The notes under the pieces: model-generated
The model's input: only the letters and a program-made list of their open reading frames with translations
Database searches by the model: none
What the model was told of the DNA's origin: nothing
In this document: piece by piece, positions 1 to 7,385 of the stretch
How positions within the stretch are numbered: position 1 is the first letter of the stretch
Layout of the letters: every line of letters begins with the position of its first letter
Made by a program: the position numbers and the translations under genes
Origin: CAZRZN01 sp964604565
Lineage (GTDB): Bacteria > Pseudomonadota > Alphaproteobacteria > Rhodobacterales > Rhodobacteraceae
Reading direction: 5' to 3'
Assembly: GCA_964604565.1 (NCBI GenBank)
Contig: CAZRZN010000058.1
Coordinates: 1 to 19,485, forward strand
Length of the DNA: 19,485 nucleotides

Positions 1-952
1 CGCGGATGTCTTCGTGCAGAATTTCCGCCCCGGCGTGGCCGAAAGGATCGGGCTGGGCGAAGCGGCAGTGCGCGCGGCCCGGCCCGATGTCATCTACGCT
101 TCCATCGCCGGTTTCGGGTTCACGGGTGACTGGGCGCGCAGACCTGTCTACGATCCGCTGATACAGGCTTTGTCGGGTCTGGCGAGCGTTCAGGGCGGCG
201 CGGATGCGGCGCGACCCCGCCTTGTGCGCACCATCCTGCCCGATAAGCTGACGGCGATCCAGACGGCGCAGGCGATCACCGCGGCCCTGCTGGCGCGCAG
301 CCGGACAGGCAAAGGCAGCCATGTCCAGATCTCCATGCTTGACACCGTGCTGGCATTTTTGTGGAGTTCCGACATGGCGGGTTACACCTTTGTGGGGGAC
401 GAACTGGCTCCCGAAAAAGGCGCTGACGCGCAGACCTTTGTCGAACTCATCTACGAGACCGCGGATGGCTGGATGGCCGTATCAGCCCATACCGACAGCA
501 CGTGGAAGGGGCTCGCAACGGCGGTGGGCCGCCCCGACTGGCTGAAAGACCCGCGCTTTGCCACCGTTGCCGCCCGGGAAGAGAACAAGCCCGCGCGTCT
601 GGAACTGACGCAAAAGGCGCTGATCGAGGATACGACAGACAACTGGATGCAGCGGCTTGGGGCGCATGACGTACCCTGCGCCCCGGTCCTGACGCGCGAT
701 CAGGTCTACTCGCACCCGCAGGTTCAAGCCAATGAAACCGTGATCGAAGCGGACCACCCGCAAGCGGGCCGGATCCGTCAAGCCCGCACACCTGCCGGGT
801 TCTCCACCACACCGCCCGACGCCCCGAGCCCGGCGCGCCGACTGGGGGAGGACACGCGCGCCGTGCTGTTACAGGCCGGCTACGACGTCGAAACCATCGC
901 CGATCTGATGGCGCGCGGCATTGTGACGGACACACAGGATGGCGGCCAATGA
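1..952 (+). CDS. CaiB/BaiF family III CoA-transferase, 5' end missing
   Basis: The reading frame is open at the left edge (the first full codon starts at base 2, reading ADVFVQNFRPG), so the N-terminal part lies outside the window. The segments VQNFRPGVAERIGLG and YASIAGFG, then DKLTAIQTAQAITAALLAR and SMLDTVLAFLWSSD, are typical of family III CoA-transferases. These enzymes move CoA between carboxylic acids through a glutamyl- or aspartyl-CoA intermediate. The Asp encoded at 341-343 (in SMLDTV) lies where the catalytic Asp of formyl-CoA transferase is found; that match is made by eye. The C-terminal half has the usual VPCAPVLTRDQVYSHPQV segment. The substrate cannot be told from sequence; many relatives act on carnitine, bile-acid, oxalyl or methyl-branched acyl groups. 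The stop codon overlaps the start of the following glutathione S-transferase gene by four bases (ATGA), so the two genes are probably co-transcribed and translationally coupled. Confidence 0.9.
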   Translation, partial: ADVFVQNFRPGVAERIGLGEAAVRAARPDVIYASIAGFGFTGDWARRPVYDPLIQALSGLASVQGGADAARPRLVRTILPDKLTAIQTAQAITAALLARSRTGKGSHVQISMLDTVLAFLWSSDMAGYTFVGDELAPEKGADAQTFVELIYETADGWMAVSAHTDSTWKGLATAVGRPDWLKDPRFATVAAREENKPARLELTQKALIEDTTDNWMQRLGAHDVPCAPVLTRDQVYSHPQVQANETVIEADHPQAGRIRQARTPAGFSTTPPDAPSPARRLGEDTRAVLLQAGYDVETIADLMARGIVTDTQDGGQ

Positions 953-1683
953 TCGACCTTTACTTCGCCCCGACACCGAACGGCTGGAAGGCCGCCATCA
1001 TGCTCGAGGAAAGCGGACTGGAGTATCGACCCATCCTCATGCGGCTGAGCGAAGGCGACCAGTTTTCGCCCGACTTTCTCGCGATCAGTCCCAACGCCAA
1101 GATTCCGGCCATCGTGGACCACACGCCCGATGCCTCTTGGGGCGACACACCCGTGACAGTGTTCGAATCCGGAGCGATCCTGCTCTATCTTGCCGACAAG
1201 ACCGGTAATTTCGCACCGCGTGCGAAGGACCTGCGCGCACGAAAGGAATTGATGGAGTGGCTTTTCTGGCAAGTGGGCAATCAGGGGCCCATGGCCGGTC
1301 AACTCAGCCATTTCCGAAATTACGCGCCGGAGGACCAGCGCGCCTATGGCTTCGATCGCTACCTCGGGGAATACGACCGAAACCTCGGTGTGCTGGAAAA
1401 CCGTCTCGAGGATCGCGAATATCTGCTGGGGGATTATTCCATCGCCGACATGCTGGCCTTTCCCTGGGCCTTCATCGCCAAACCCCTGGGGGCCTCGCTC
1501 CTTGAATTCCCGCGCGTGGCCGACTGGCGCGCACGGATCAAGGAACGTCCCGCGGTGCAGCGCGCCATCGACTTGCACAAGTCCGAACAGAACAAGGGGC
1601 AACACCGGGCCGACAACAACACGGTCCTGTTCCACCAGTCCGCGGCGTCCCTCCGGCCCAAGACACAAGGCGACGGCGGCTAG
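949..1683 (+). CDS. Nu-class (YfcG/YghU-like) glutathione S-transferase
   Basis: This 244-residue protein has an N-terminal thioredoxin fold (about residues 1-85) and an all-helical C-terminal domain (about 95-210). The start LYFAPTPNGWK resembles E. coli YfcG and YghU, where Thr9 and Asn11 replace the catalytic Tyr or Ser of classical GSTs; both residues fall at 9 and 11 here. NAKIPAIVD supplies the cis-Pro loop and FESGAILLYLADK the Glu-Ser glutathione-binding turn. GDYSIADM matches the conserved N-capping box of the C-terminal domain. Known relatives work as glutathione-dependent disulfide reductases or peroxidases, mostly cytosolic. The ATG sits in an ATGA overlap with the CoA-transferase gene stop, so the two genes probably form one operon. 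The C-terminal tail beyond about residue 215 (SEQNKGQHRADN and onward) is hydrophilic and probably flexible. Only 19 bases separate it from the convergent ribE gene. Confidence 0.92.
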   Translation: MIDLYFAPTPNGWKAAIMLEESGLEYRPILMRLSEGDQFSPDFLAISPNAKIPAIVDHTPDASWGDTPVTVFESGAILLYLADKTGNFAPRAKDLRARKELMEWLFWQVGNQGPMAGQLSHFRNYAPEDQRAYGFDRYLGEYDRNLGVLENRLEDREYLLGDYSIADMLAFPWAFIAKPLGASLLEFPRVADWRARIKERPAVQRAIDLHKSEQNKGQHRADNNTVLFHQSAASLRPKTQGDGG

Positions 1684-1702
1684 GGTTTCGCAGGGCTCTG
1701 GT

Positions 1703-2293
1703 TCAGAGCATCTCCTGCAAACGCGCGACGTAGCGGGCCAGCGTGTCGATCTCAAGGTTGACGGGATCGCCCGTCGCCGCATCGCCCCACGTGGTGACGG
1801 CCTTGGTATGCGGGATGAAATTGATCCCGAAATCGCAACCGTCGACTTCGTTCACGGTCAGAGAGGTGCCATTCAACGCCACCGAGCCTTTGGGGGCAAT
1901 GAACCGCGCCAGATCAGCCGGCGCGCGCAATGTCACGCGCGTGCTGTCCCCCTCATCGGACATGGCGACTATCTCGGCCACGCCATCGACATGGCCGGAA
2001 ACGATATGCCCGCCAAGTTCATCACCGACGCGAAGGGCGCGCTCCAGGTTGATGCGCCGCCCCTCTTGCCAACGGGCGCCCACGTTGGTCTTGGACACTG
2101 TCTCTGCGCTGATATCCACGTCGAACCAATCCTCGCCAAGGCCTACCACTGTCAGACAGACCCCATCGCATGCGATGGAGGCGCCCATGTCTATTCCGCC
2201 AGTGTCGTAACTGGTTGCGATGCGGGCGCGCAAATCTCCGCGGTGATCAAGGTCGCGCAGGACACCGACATCCGTGACAATCCCTGTAAACAT
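1703..2293 (-). CDS. ribE: Riboflavin synthase, alpha chain (RibE/RibC type)
   Basis: The 196-residue product catalyses the last step of riboflavin synthesis, the dismutation of two 6,7-dimethyl-8-ribityllumazine molecules to riboflavin and a pyrimidinedione. It begins with the invariant MFTGIV, and this sets the start at 2293. A start 32 codons further upstream (ATG at 2389) keeps the frame open but adds a tail that matches nothing in the family. The protein shows the expected internal duplication: ACDGVCLTV in the first lumazine-binding barrel and ALNGTSLTVNEV in the second. GGHIVSGHVDG lies between them. Length and motifs are complete. A purine-rich AAGGGGA lies 4-10 bases ahead of the ATG. 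The gene runs on the minus strand, as ribD does, but is separated from it by two plus-strand capsule genes, so it must have its own promoter. I looked for an FMN riboswitch upstream and did not see its conserved elements. Confidence 0.96.
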   Translation of the reverse strand: MFTGIVTDVGVLRDLDHRGDLRARIATSYDTGGIDMGASIACDGVCLTVVGLGEDWFDVDISAETVSKTNVGARWQEGRRINLERALRVGDELGGHIVSGHVDGVAEIVAMSDEGDSTRVTLRAPADLARFIAPKGSVALNGTSLTVNEVDGCDFGINFIPHTKAVTTWGDAATGDPVNLEIDTLARYVARLQEML

Positions 2294-2962
2294 ATCGGTC
2301 CCCTTCCCCAGGCCACAAGCCGTGATGCTGACGAACTGATATGGTGAGTTCGCGTTCGGACACCGGTCATAAAACGACGAAAGGGTCAAGGCAACCGGCC
2401 CAAATCAGGTCTTGCCCTTTCCCGCAGGACAATCTGCCCGTTCCGGTCCTCCGCAGAACATCGATGCTTATATTTGGCCAATGGTCATCGCGTCGCATAT
2501 TTTGCGAGGCGGCACGGCGTGGCCGACCGGCTTTCAGCTGTGCCCGGCGGAAACCTTGGCCCACCTTTCGCCCTCTTGTCGAAAACAAGGCCCACGGTCC
2601 GGTGATTGGCACATTTCCCTGCTCGCAACCCGGTCCTGTCGCGGAATCCCGGCGACGGTCACCGATCACGCCTGTCGTGCACGGCCAAACGTCGCCTGGC
2701 TCCATCCATTTCCGAATGCCCCAAGCCAACCCAATTGTCTGGACCCGCCTGCTCCACGCGGATCGAGGACGGTGACATCGGCATGCGCGGGGCTGAGGAC
2801 GGCACCAGACACCGCACAATAAAACCAAAGCGCGGCCCCAAGGCCACAGTTGCGGTTCGGTCAAGGAGGTTCATCACCCCTTGTGCTGGCTTTTTTGGCT
2901 CCGCTACCGTAATTTAAAGAAAAAAGCTGAGGCAGCGTAATTCAGGTCGAGGAGACCGAGCA
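2294..2962. other. 669-base intergenic region between divergent ribE and the KpsD-like gene
   Basis: No convincing gene is seen here. Several open frames exist on both strands but are rich in Arg, Pro, Ser and Cys and look like chance frames in GC-rich DNA. The region must carry the ribE promoter (minus strand) and the promoter of the capsule genes (plus strand), but I cannot name a clear -35/-10 pair for either. Two details stand out near the right end. A perfect anti-16S sequence AAGGAGGT lies at 2863-2870, far from the kpsD start. It precedes a tiny frame starting with TTG at 2881 and ending with TAA at 2938-2940 (19 codons), 22 bases before kpsD. An AT-rich patch, TAATTTAAAGAAAAAAG, lies at 2910-2926 and could be part of a promoter or an AU-rich mRNA leader. 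Confidence 0.6.
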
Positions 2963-4117
2963 GTGAAACAACCCATTTCCCGGTGGGCGCGTGGAGTCGC
3001 GTTCCTGGTTGCAGTGTCGCTTGTGGCGTCCTGCGGCCTTCCGCGCGTTGGCCCCAACAAACGCGAAATTTTCGCCGGATCGGTGCAGCGCGAAGGGGAC
3101 GCATTCATCGTGGCGGTCAACGACCGGGTCACACGCGCCACTGCGGTTGTCCCGGCACTTGGGTTCTCCGACGCCTTCAGGAACGCCGGCCTTCTTGGGT
3201 CGGACACCATCAATCCCGGCGACACGCTCGGCCTGACGATCTGGGAAAATGTCGATGACGGGCTGCTGTCCGCCGAGACCGCGAACTCCACCGCCCTCGA
3301 AGAAGTGCAGGTCGATGGATCGGGCTTTATCTTCGTGCCCTATGCGGGCCGCATCCGCGCCGCCGGGAATACGCCCGAACGGGTGCGCCAGATCATTACC
3401 GCCAAGCTCGAAGATCAGACACCTGACCCGCAGGTGGAGGTGAGACGCCTTGCTGGCGACGGGTCGACGGTCAGCCTGGTCGGCGCCGTGGGCGGCCAGG
3501 GAGTCTACGCGATTGAGCGTCCCACGCGCACGCTTTCCGCCATGCTGGCGCGGGCTGGCGGGATCACGATCCAGCCGGAAATTGCACAGATCACCGTGGT
3601 GCGTGGCACGCACAAGGGCAAGGTCTGGTTTCAGGATCTTTTCAAGACACCACATTTTGATATCGCCCTCCGCGGCGGCGACCGTATCCTGATCGAAGAA
3701 GATACGCGCTCTTTCACGGCGCTTGGCGCGACCGGCACGCAGGCGCGCGTCCCCTTCGACTCGCAGGTCATTTCCGCGGTGGAAGCGATTGCGCAAGTGG
3801 GCGGCCTGCTGGCAACCAGTGCCGACCCGACCGGTGTGTTCGTCCTGAGAAACGAACCCGCCGAGATCGCAAATCAGGTCCTTGGCCGGAACGATCTGAT
3901 TGGCGAACAGCGTATGGTCTATGTGCTTGATCTGACAGAGCCGAATGGCATGTTCATGGCGCGTGACTTCGTCATCCGCGATCAGGACACGCTTTACGTA
4001 ACGCAAGCGCCGTTCACGCAGTGGAATACGGCGATCTCAGCCCTGACGGGATCACTGGGTGCCGTGAGCACGCTGAGCACCGCCGCCGATACGTTGAGCG
4101 GATCCGGCGACGGCTGA
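2963..4117 (+). CDS. Wza/KpsD-type outer-membrane polysaccharide export lipoprotein
   Basis: This is a 384-residue outer-membrane polysaccharide export (OPX) protein, which would form the channel through which capsule or other surface polysaccharide leaves the cell. A GTG start at 2963 is supported by AGGAGA at 2950-2955. The N-terminus is a lipoprotein signal peptide: basic ISRWARG, hydrophobic core, lipobox VAS-C with the lipidated Cys at residue 24. The Poly_export domain covers roughly 75-165, starting at INPGDTLGLTIWE and including GSGFIFVPYAGRI. Two SLBB-like segments follow: about 168-240 (VSLVGAVGGQGVYAI, then LRGGDRILIEE) and about 250-345 (FTALGATGTQARV, then IRDQDTLYVTQAP). It is close in size to Wza and shorter than E. 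coli KpsD. The next gene, a KpsC-like Kdo transferase, starts 6 bases after its stop, so the two are almost certainly one operon. Transport partners are not in this window. Confidence 0.9.
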   Translation: MKQPISRWARGVAFLVAVSLVASCGLPRVGPNKREIFAGSVQREGDAFIVAVNDRVTRATAVVPALGFSDAFRNAGLLGSDTINPGDTLGLTIWENVDDGLLSAETANSTALEEVQVDGSGFIFVPYAGRIRAAGNTPERVRQIITAKLEDQTPDPQVEVRRLAGDGSTVSLVGAVGGQGVYAIERPTRTLSAMLARAGGITIQPEIAQITVVRGTHKGKVWFQDLFKTPHFDIALRGGDRILIEEDTRSFTALGATGTQARVPFDSQVISAVEAIAQVGGLLATSADPTGVFVLRNEPAEIANQVLGRNDLIGEQRMVYVLDLTEPNGMFMARDFVIRDQDTLYVTQAPFTQWNTAISALTGSLGAVSTLSTAADTLSGSGDG

Positions 4118-4123
4118 CCGACC

Positions 4124-6160
4124 TTGCAAAGCCATCATGACGCACAGGATCACGCCGGGGAAAACACTCTCCGGCGTCTTTACGTTCATGACCCTCGCTT
4201 TTGGCGCCAACGCAACCTGCGGCGGATTCTGACCCTTGCAGGATATCGCCTGACCCTCGGGCGTCCCCAGGCGGACGACCTTGTCGGCGTCTGGGCCCGC
4301 GCACCTGCGGCGGCTCGTGGCGAGGCGATGGCGGCCCGTTCAGGCGCAGGATTGCTGTGGGTCGAGAATACCTTTCTCGGGTCAATGCACCCCGGGCGGT
4401 CGGCGGACTCGCCGATGGGCTTATTGATCGATCGTCAGGGCGCCCAATTTGATGGACGTCAGCCTTCGGATCTGGAAACCCTTCTGAACACCCATGCATT
4501 GGATGACACCGCCCTTCTGGACCGGGCACGCGGTGTGATCGCCCGCCTGCAAGACGCACATCTGGGCAAATACAGCGCCCTGTGTCCGGACATCGCGGTA
4601 CCACCACCGGGATATGTCCTGGTCGTCGACCAACCTCGCGGCGATGCGTCGGTCCAGGCCAGCGGCGCGGACAGATCAAGGTTTCTCGAAATGCTCTTCG
4701 TTGCGCGAGAGGAAAATCCGGGCGCCCGAATCGTGCTGAAGACGCATCCGGAAACCGCGACAGGCCGTCATCCCGGCTATTTCACTCCGGAGGATTCTGG
4801 CGCCAACATTCAGATCTACGACGATCCTGCCTCACCCTGGACGCTGTTGGACGGTGCAACAGGCGTTTACACGGTCTCGTCACAAATGGGGTTCGAGGCC
4901 ATCCTCGCCGGACATCGGCCGAGGGTTTTCGGTTCGCCTTTCTACGCAGGCTGGGGGCTGACCGTGGATGAAGACATCATCCCTCGCCGCCGACGAAACC
5001 TCACACGGGCACAGCTCTGCGCCGCGGCGCTGATCCTTTACCCGCGCTGGTACGATCCGCACAGTGATCGGCTGGCCCAGATCGAAGACGTTCTCGCCGT
5101 GCTCGAAGCGCGCGCGCGTGCCGAGCGAGAAGACCGATCAGGCTGGGTCGCCTCAGGCATTCCCCGGGAAAAAAGAGCACCCTTGCAGAAATTATTGGGA
5201 CAAAGGAGCCGTCTACAGTTTGAAGATGATGTGGACAAAGCTGAGGATATCTCCCGAAAGACGTCGCGGAAACGGATCGCCTGGGCCAGCAAGGCGCAGC
5301 GAAACGAGACGCGTATCGAAGACGGATTCCTAAGATCCATCGGTCTCGGCGCGGCAATCGTGCCTCCGCTGTCATTTGTGCTCGATTCCGACGGGATCTA
5401 CTACGACCCAACCCGACCCTCCACGCTGGAAGGCTGGATTCATCACCGTGCAGCAGGGCTTAGAGTTGATCAAACGCAACGTATCCACAACCTTATACGG
5501 CTCATTGTCGAGAATGGATTGTCCAAAGACAACAATGAGGGAGATTTCCCGTCACTCCCCCCCGGCCGTCGCATTCTGGTCCCGGAACAGATTGAGGATG
5601 GCGCCTCGATCCTGAAAGGCAGTCCCAATATCGCCACGAACACGGCGCTGCTGGCGCGCGTGCGCGCGGACAACCCAGAGGCCGTGATCCTGTGGAAACC
5701 GCATCCCGACACCAAGGCAGGTTTGCGGAAGGGGTCTGTCGATACCCCGGAACGCTGGGCCGACCTTGTCCTTAATCGGTCAGATATCGGACCGCTGTTG
5801 CATGAGATCGACGAAGTCTGGACCATGACCTCTATCACCGGGTTCGAAGCGCTGCTACATGGCACAAAAGTTGTCACGCTGGGCGCCCCGTTCTACGCCG
5901 GATGGGGGCTGACGCGGGATCTGGGGCCGGTCCCTGCGCGCCGGATACACGGTCCGCGGCCCAACCTGGAGGCACTGGCCTACGCCGCTTTGATCGACTA
6001 TCCGCGATATTTCGACCCGCTGACCGGTTCACCCTGGCCGGTAGAAACAGTCGTCAATCTGTTGAAAACAGGCCAGCTCCAACGGCGTGGAATAGCGAAC
6101 AAGGCGCTTGCAAAGCTGAAAGCAACACGCGCTTGGAAGGCCGGTTTTAGGCGCAGGTAA
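4124..6160 (+). CDS. kpsC: KpsC-like capsule Kdo transferase with two tandem glycosyltransferase modules
   Basis: KpsC proteins build the short poly-Kdo linker that ties group 2 type capsules to a phospholipid; the two halves of characterised KpsC add beta-2,4 and beta-2,7 linked Kdo in turn. The 678-residue product shows this duplication plainly. Module 1 has ENTFLGS (81-87), LIDRQGAQFD (101-110), VLKTHPE (204-210), GFEAIL (256-261) and PFYAGWGLT (272-280). Module 2 has IEDGFLRS (398-405), VLDSDGIYYD (419-428), LWKPHPDT (523-530), GFEALL (573-578) and an identical PFYAGWGLT (589-597). The conserved Lys-x-His-Pro/Glu-rich features are present in both, so both halves may be active. The only reasonable start is TTG at 4124, six bases after the stop of the preceding gene, in the same frame and without a clear ribosome-binding site; translational coupling is likely. 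A stretch around 5160-5560 (the linker and start of module 2) is visibly richer in A and T. No kpsS is seen nearby. Confidence 0.9.
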   Translation: MQSHHDAQDHAGENTLRRLYVHDPRFWRQRNLRRILTLAGYRLTLGRPQADDLVGVWARAPAAARGEAMAARSGAGLLWVENTFLGSMHPGRSADSPMGLLIDRQGAQFDGRQPSDLETLLNTHALDDTALLDRARGVIARLQDAHLGKYSALCPDIAVPPPGYVLVVDQPRGDASVQASGADRSRFLEMLFVAREENPGARIVLKTHPETATGRHPGYFTPEDSGANIQIYDDPASPWTLLDGATGVYTVSSQMGFEAILAGHRPRVFGSPFYAGWGLTVDEDIIPRRRRNLTRAQLCAAALILYPRWYDPHSDRLAQIEDVLAVLEARARAEREDRSGWVASGIPREKRAPLQKLLGQRSRLQFEDDVDKAEDISRKTSRKRIAWASKAQRNETRIEDGFLRSIGLGAAIVPPLSFVLDSDGIYYDPTRPSTLEGWIHHRAAGLRVDQTQRIHNLIRLIVENGLSKDNNEGDFPSLPPGRRILVPEQIEDGASILKGSPNIATNTALLARVRADNPEAVILWKPHPDTKAGLRKGSVDTPERWADLVLNRSDIGPLLHEIDEVWTMTSITGFEALLHGTKVVTLGAPFYAGWGLTRDLGPVPARRIHGPRPNLEALAYAALIDYPRYFDPLTGSPWPVETVVNLLKTGQLQRRGIANKALAKLKATRAWKAGFRRR

Positions 6161-6190
6161 TGCGTTCTCACAGCTCCCGCCGCCATAGTG

Positions 6191-6211
6191 CTGAAAAAAA
6201 GTTATTTTCAG
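6191..6211. terminator. Possible weak hairpin between convergent kpsC and ribD
   Basis: CTGAAAA at 6191-6197 is followed by its exact complement TTTTCAG at 6205-6211, with a 7-base loop. It lies 30 bases after the kpsC stop and 70 bases after the ribD stop, in the gap between convergent genes, where a shared terminator is expected. The stem is AT-rich and there is no clean U-tract beyond it, so it would be a poor intrinsic terminator. A second small palindrome, GGTGA-ATA-TCACC, is at 6237-6249. Function is a guess from position. Confidence 0.25.
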
Positions 6212-6213
6212 GG

Positions 6214-6222
6214 TTATCCACA
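6214..6222 (+). promoter_or_regulatory. Perfect DnaA box (TTATCCACA)
   Basis: The nine bases match the strong consensus DnaA box exactly and continue as TTATCCACAG. It lies in the 121-base gap between the convergent kpsC and ribD genes, not in an obvious promoter. A second exact copy is at 7909-7917 on the other side of nrdR-ribD. No other exact copy was noticed in the window. Whether DnaA binds here is untested. There is no dnaA gene, box cluster or AT-rich unwinding region to suggest an origin. Confidence 0.5.
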
Positions 6223-6281
6223 GAAACTTAACATAAGGTGAATATCACCCCACAAGCGTTAACCATTTGACGATGAAGGGT

Positions 6282-7385
6282 TCAGTCGGCTTCCCTACGG
6301 CGCCAGACGTGTCGGATATCTGCGCCAACCGACGTTACATCCACAAGCGTGTATCGGGGCGCCTCTGCCAATCGGTCAACACCCAGCGCACCTATGGCAG
6401 GATAGCCCTCCGCACCAAGTGCGATACCAGCCGAGAAGACGTGCAATTCATCGACAAGATCCTGCATCAGGAGGGAGGCGGCCAGTTGGCCACCCCCCTC
6501 ACAGAAAACTCTTGTAAGGCCTTCGTTGCCCAGTGCGCGCAAGAGCGAAGCCGGGTCTATGCGACCGTTGGATATTCCGCAGGGCAACAATCGCGCACCC
6601 AGCCCTTCCCAGGCCAACTTCAGCTCCGTCTGCGCCTCGGGTCCGTGGCACAGCCAGACCGGCACTTCGCGCGCGCCTTGTGCGAGCTTGCTCATCAACG
6701 GCACATCCAGAAGCCTTGAAACAACCACGCGAACGGGTTGACGCCGGACACCGAACCCGCGCACGGTCAGTTCCGGATCGTCGGCCCGGGCCGTCCCCGC
6801 GCCGACGACCACGGCATCATGGCTCGCCCGCAACGCATGGACGGCCTGTCGCGCTGCCGGGCTGGTGATCCATTGGCTTTCACCTGTTGCCGTGGCGATG
6901 CGACCGTCAAGGGTCATGGCCAATTTCAACGTCACCCAAGGCCGCCCCTGCGACAGGCGTAGAAAAAAACCTGCATGATCGGACAGCGCTTCCAGCGCGC
7001 CAATACCCGTAGTCACCTGGACGCCATGTTGCCTGAGATAGGCAAAGCCGCGGGTGTCCACCCTGGGATCACTATCGGCAATCGGGGCCACCACACGCAC
7101 GATGCCCGCCTGCGCCAGAGCCTCACAGCAGGGGGGTGTCGCACCATGGTGGGCGCAGGGTTCAAGCGTGACATAGGCGGTTGCGCCCTGCGCGGCAGCA
7201 CCCGCCATGGCCAACGCCTCTGTTTCGGCATGCGGCCGCCCGCCAGACTGTGTCCAGCCGCGACCGACAACGCGGCCTTCTTTCACGATCACGCATCCAA
7301 CCGCCGGATTGGGCCAGCACTGCCCCATTGCACGGCGTCCCAGCCCAAGGGCATGGGCCATGTGCCGACTGTCGTCAGCGCTCAC
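6282..7385 (-). CDS. ribD: Bifunctional riboflavin biosynthesis deaminase/reductase RibD
   Basis: RibD carries out the second and third steps after GTP cyclohydrolase II in riboflavin synthesis: deamination of the diaminopyrimidine ring, then NADPH-dependent reduction of the ribosyl side chain. The 367-residue product has both domains. The N-terminal zinc deaminase holds HAETEAL (His52, Glu54) and PCAHHGATPPC (zinc Cys77 and Cys86), preceded by WPNPAVGCVIV. The reductase starts near residue 150 with TLKLAMTLDGRIA and continues with GAGTARADDPELTVR and FCEGGGQLAASLL. The start is GTG at 7385, overlapping the nrdR stop as GTGA, so translation is likely coupled to nrdR. It is convergent with kpsC. 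The nrdR-ribD order is a familiar alphaproteobacterial arrangement. The other rib genes (ribBA, ribH) are not in the window. Confidence 0.96.
   Translation of the reverse strand: MSADDSRHMAHALGLGRRAMGQCWPNPAVGCVIVKEGRVVGRGWTQSGGRPHAETEALAMAGAAAQGATAYVTLEPCAHHGATPPCCEALAQAGIVRVVAPIADSDPRVDTRGFAYLRQHGVQVTTGIGALEALSDHAGFFLRLSQGRPWVTLKLAMTLDGRIATATGESQWITSPAARQAVHALRASHDAVVVGAGTARADDPELTVRGFGVRRQPVRVVVSRLLDVPLMSKLAQGAREVPVWLCHGPEAQTELKLAWEGLGARLLPCGISNGRIDPASLLRALGNEGLTRVFCEGGGQLAASLLMQDLVDELHVFSAGIALGAEGYPAIGALGVDRLAEAPRYTLVDVTSVGADIRHVWRRREAD

Noticed and set aside
2294..2500. An FMN riboswitch ahead of ribE
   Set aside because: The conserved FMN-aptamer segments were not found on the minus strand, and a purine-rich ribosome-binding site sits directly before the ATG without an obvious paired structure.
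2863..2880. AAGGAGGTTCATCACC as a fragment of a 16S rRNA 3' end on the opposite strand
   Set aside because: The match to the complement of the 16S tail breaks after AAGGAGGT, and no other rRNA sequence lies nearby.
2367..2917. Open frames of 70-165 codons on both strands in the gap before kpsD
   Set aside because: They are rich in Arg, Pro, Ser, Cys and Trp, lack recognisable motifs, overlap each other on both strands, and lack good ribosome-binding sites. This is expected by chance in GC-rich DNA.
6191..6270. A possible replication origin or CtrA-controlled site, because of the DnaA box and two TTAA half-sites (6228-6231 and 6259-6262, the latter in TTAACCAT)
   Set aside because: There is only one DnaA box here, no AT-rich unwinding region and no origin-linked gene. 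The two TTAA half-sites are 27 bases apart instead of the 7 expected for a full CtrA site, and TTAACC-like sequences are common in these genomes.
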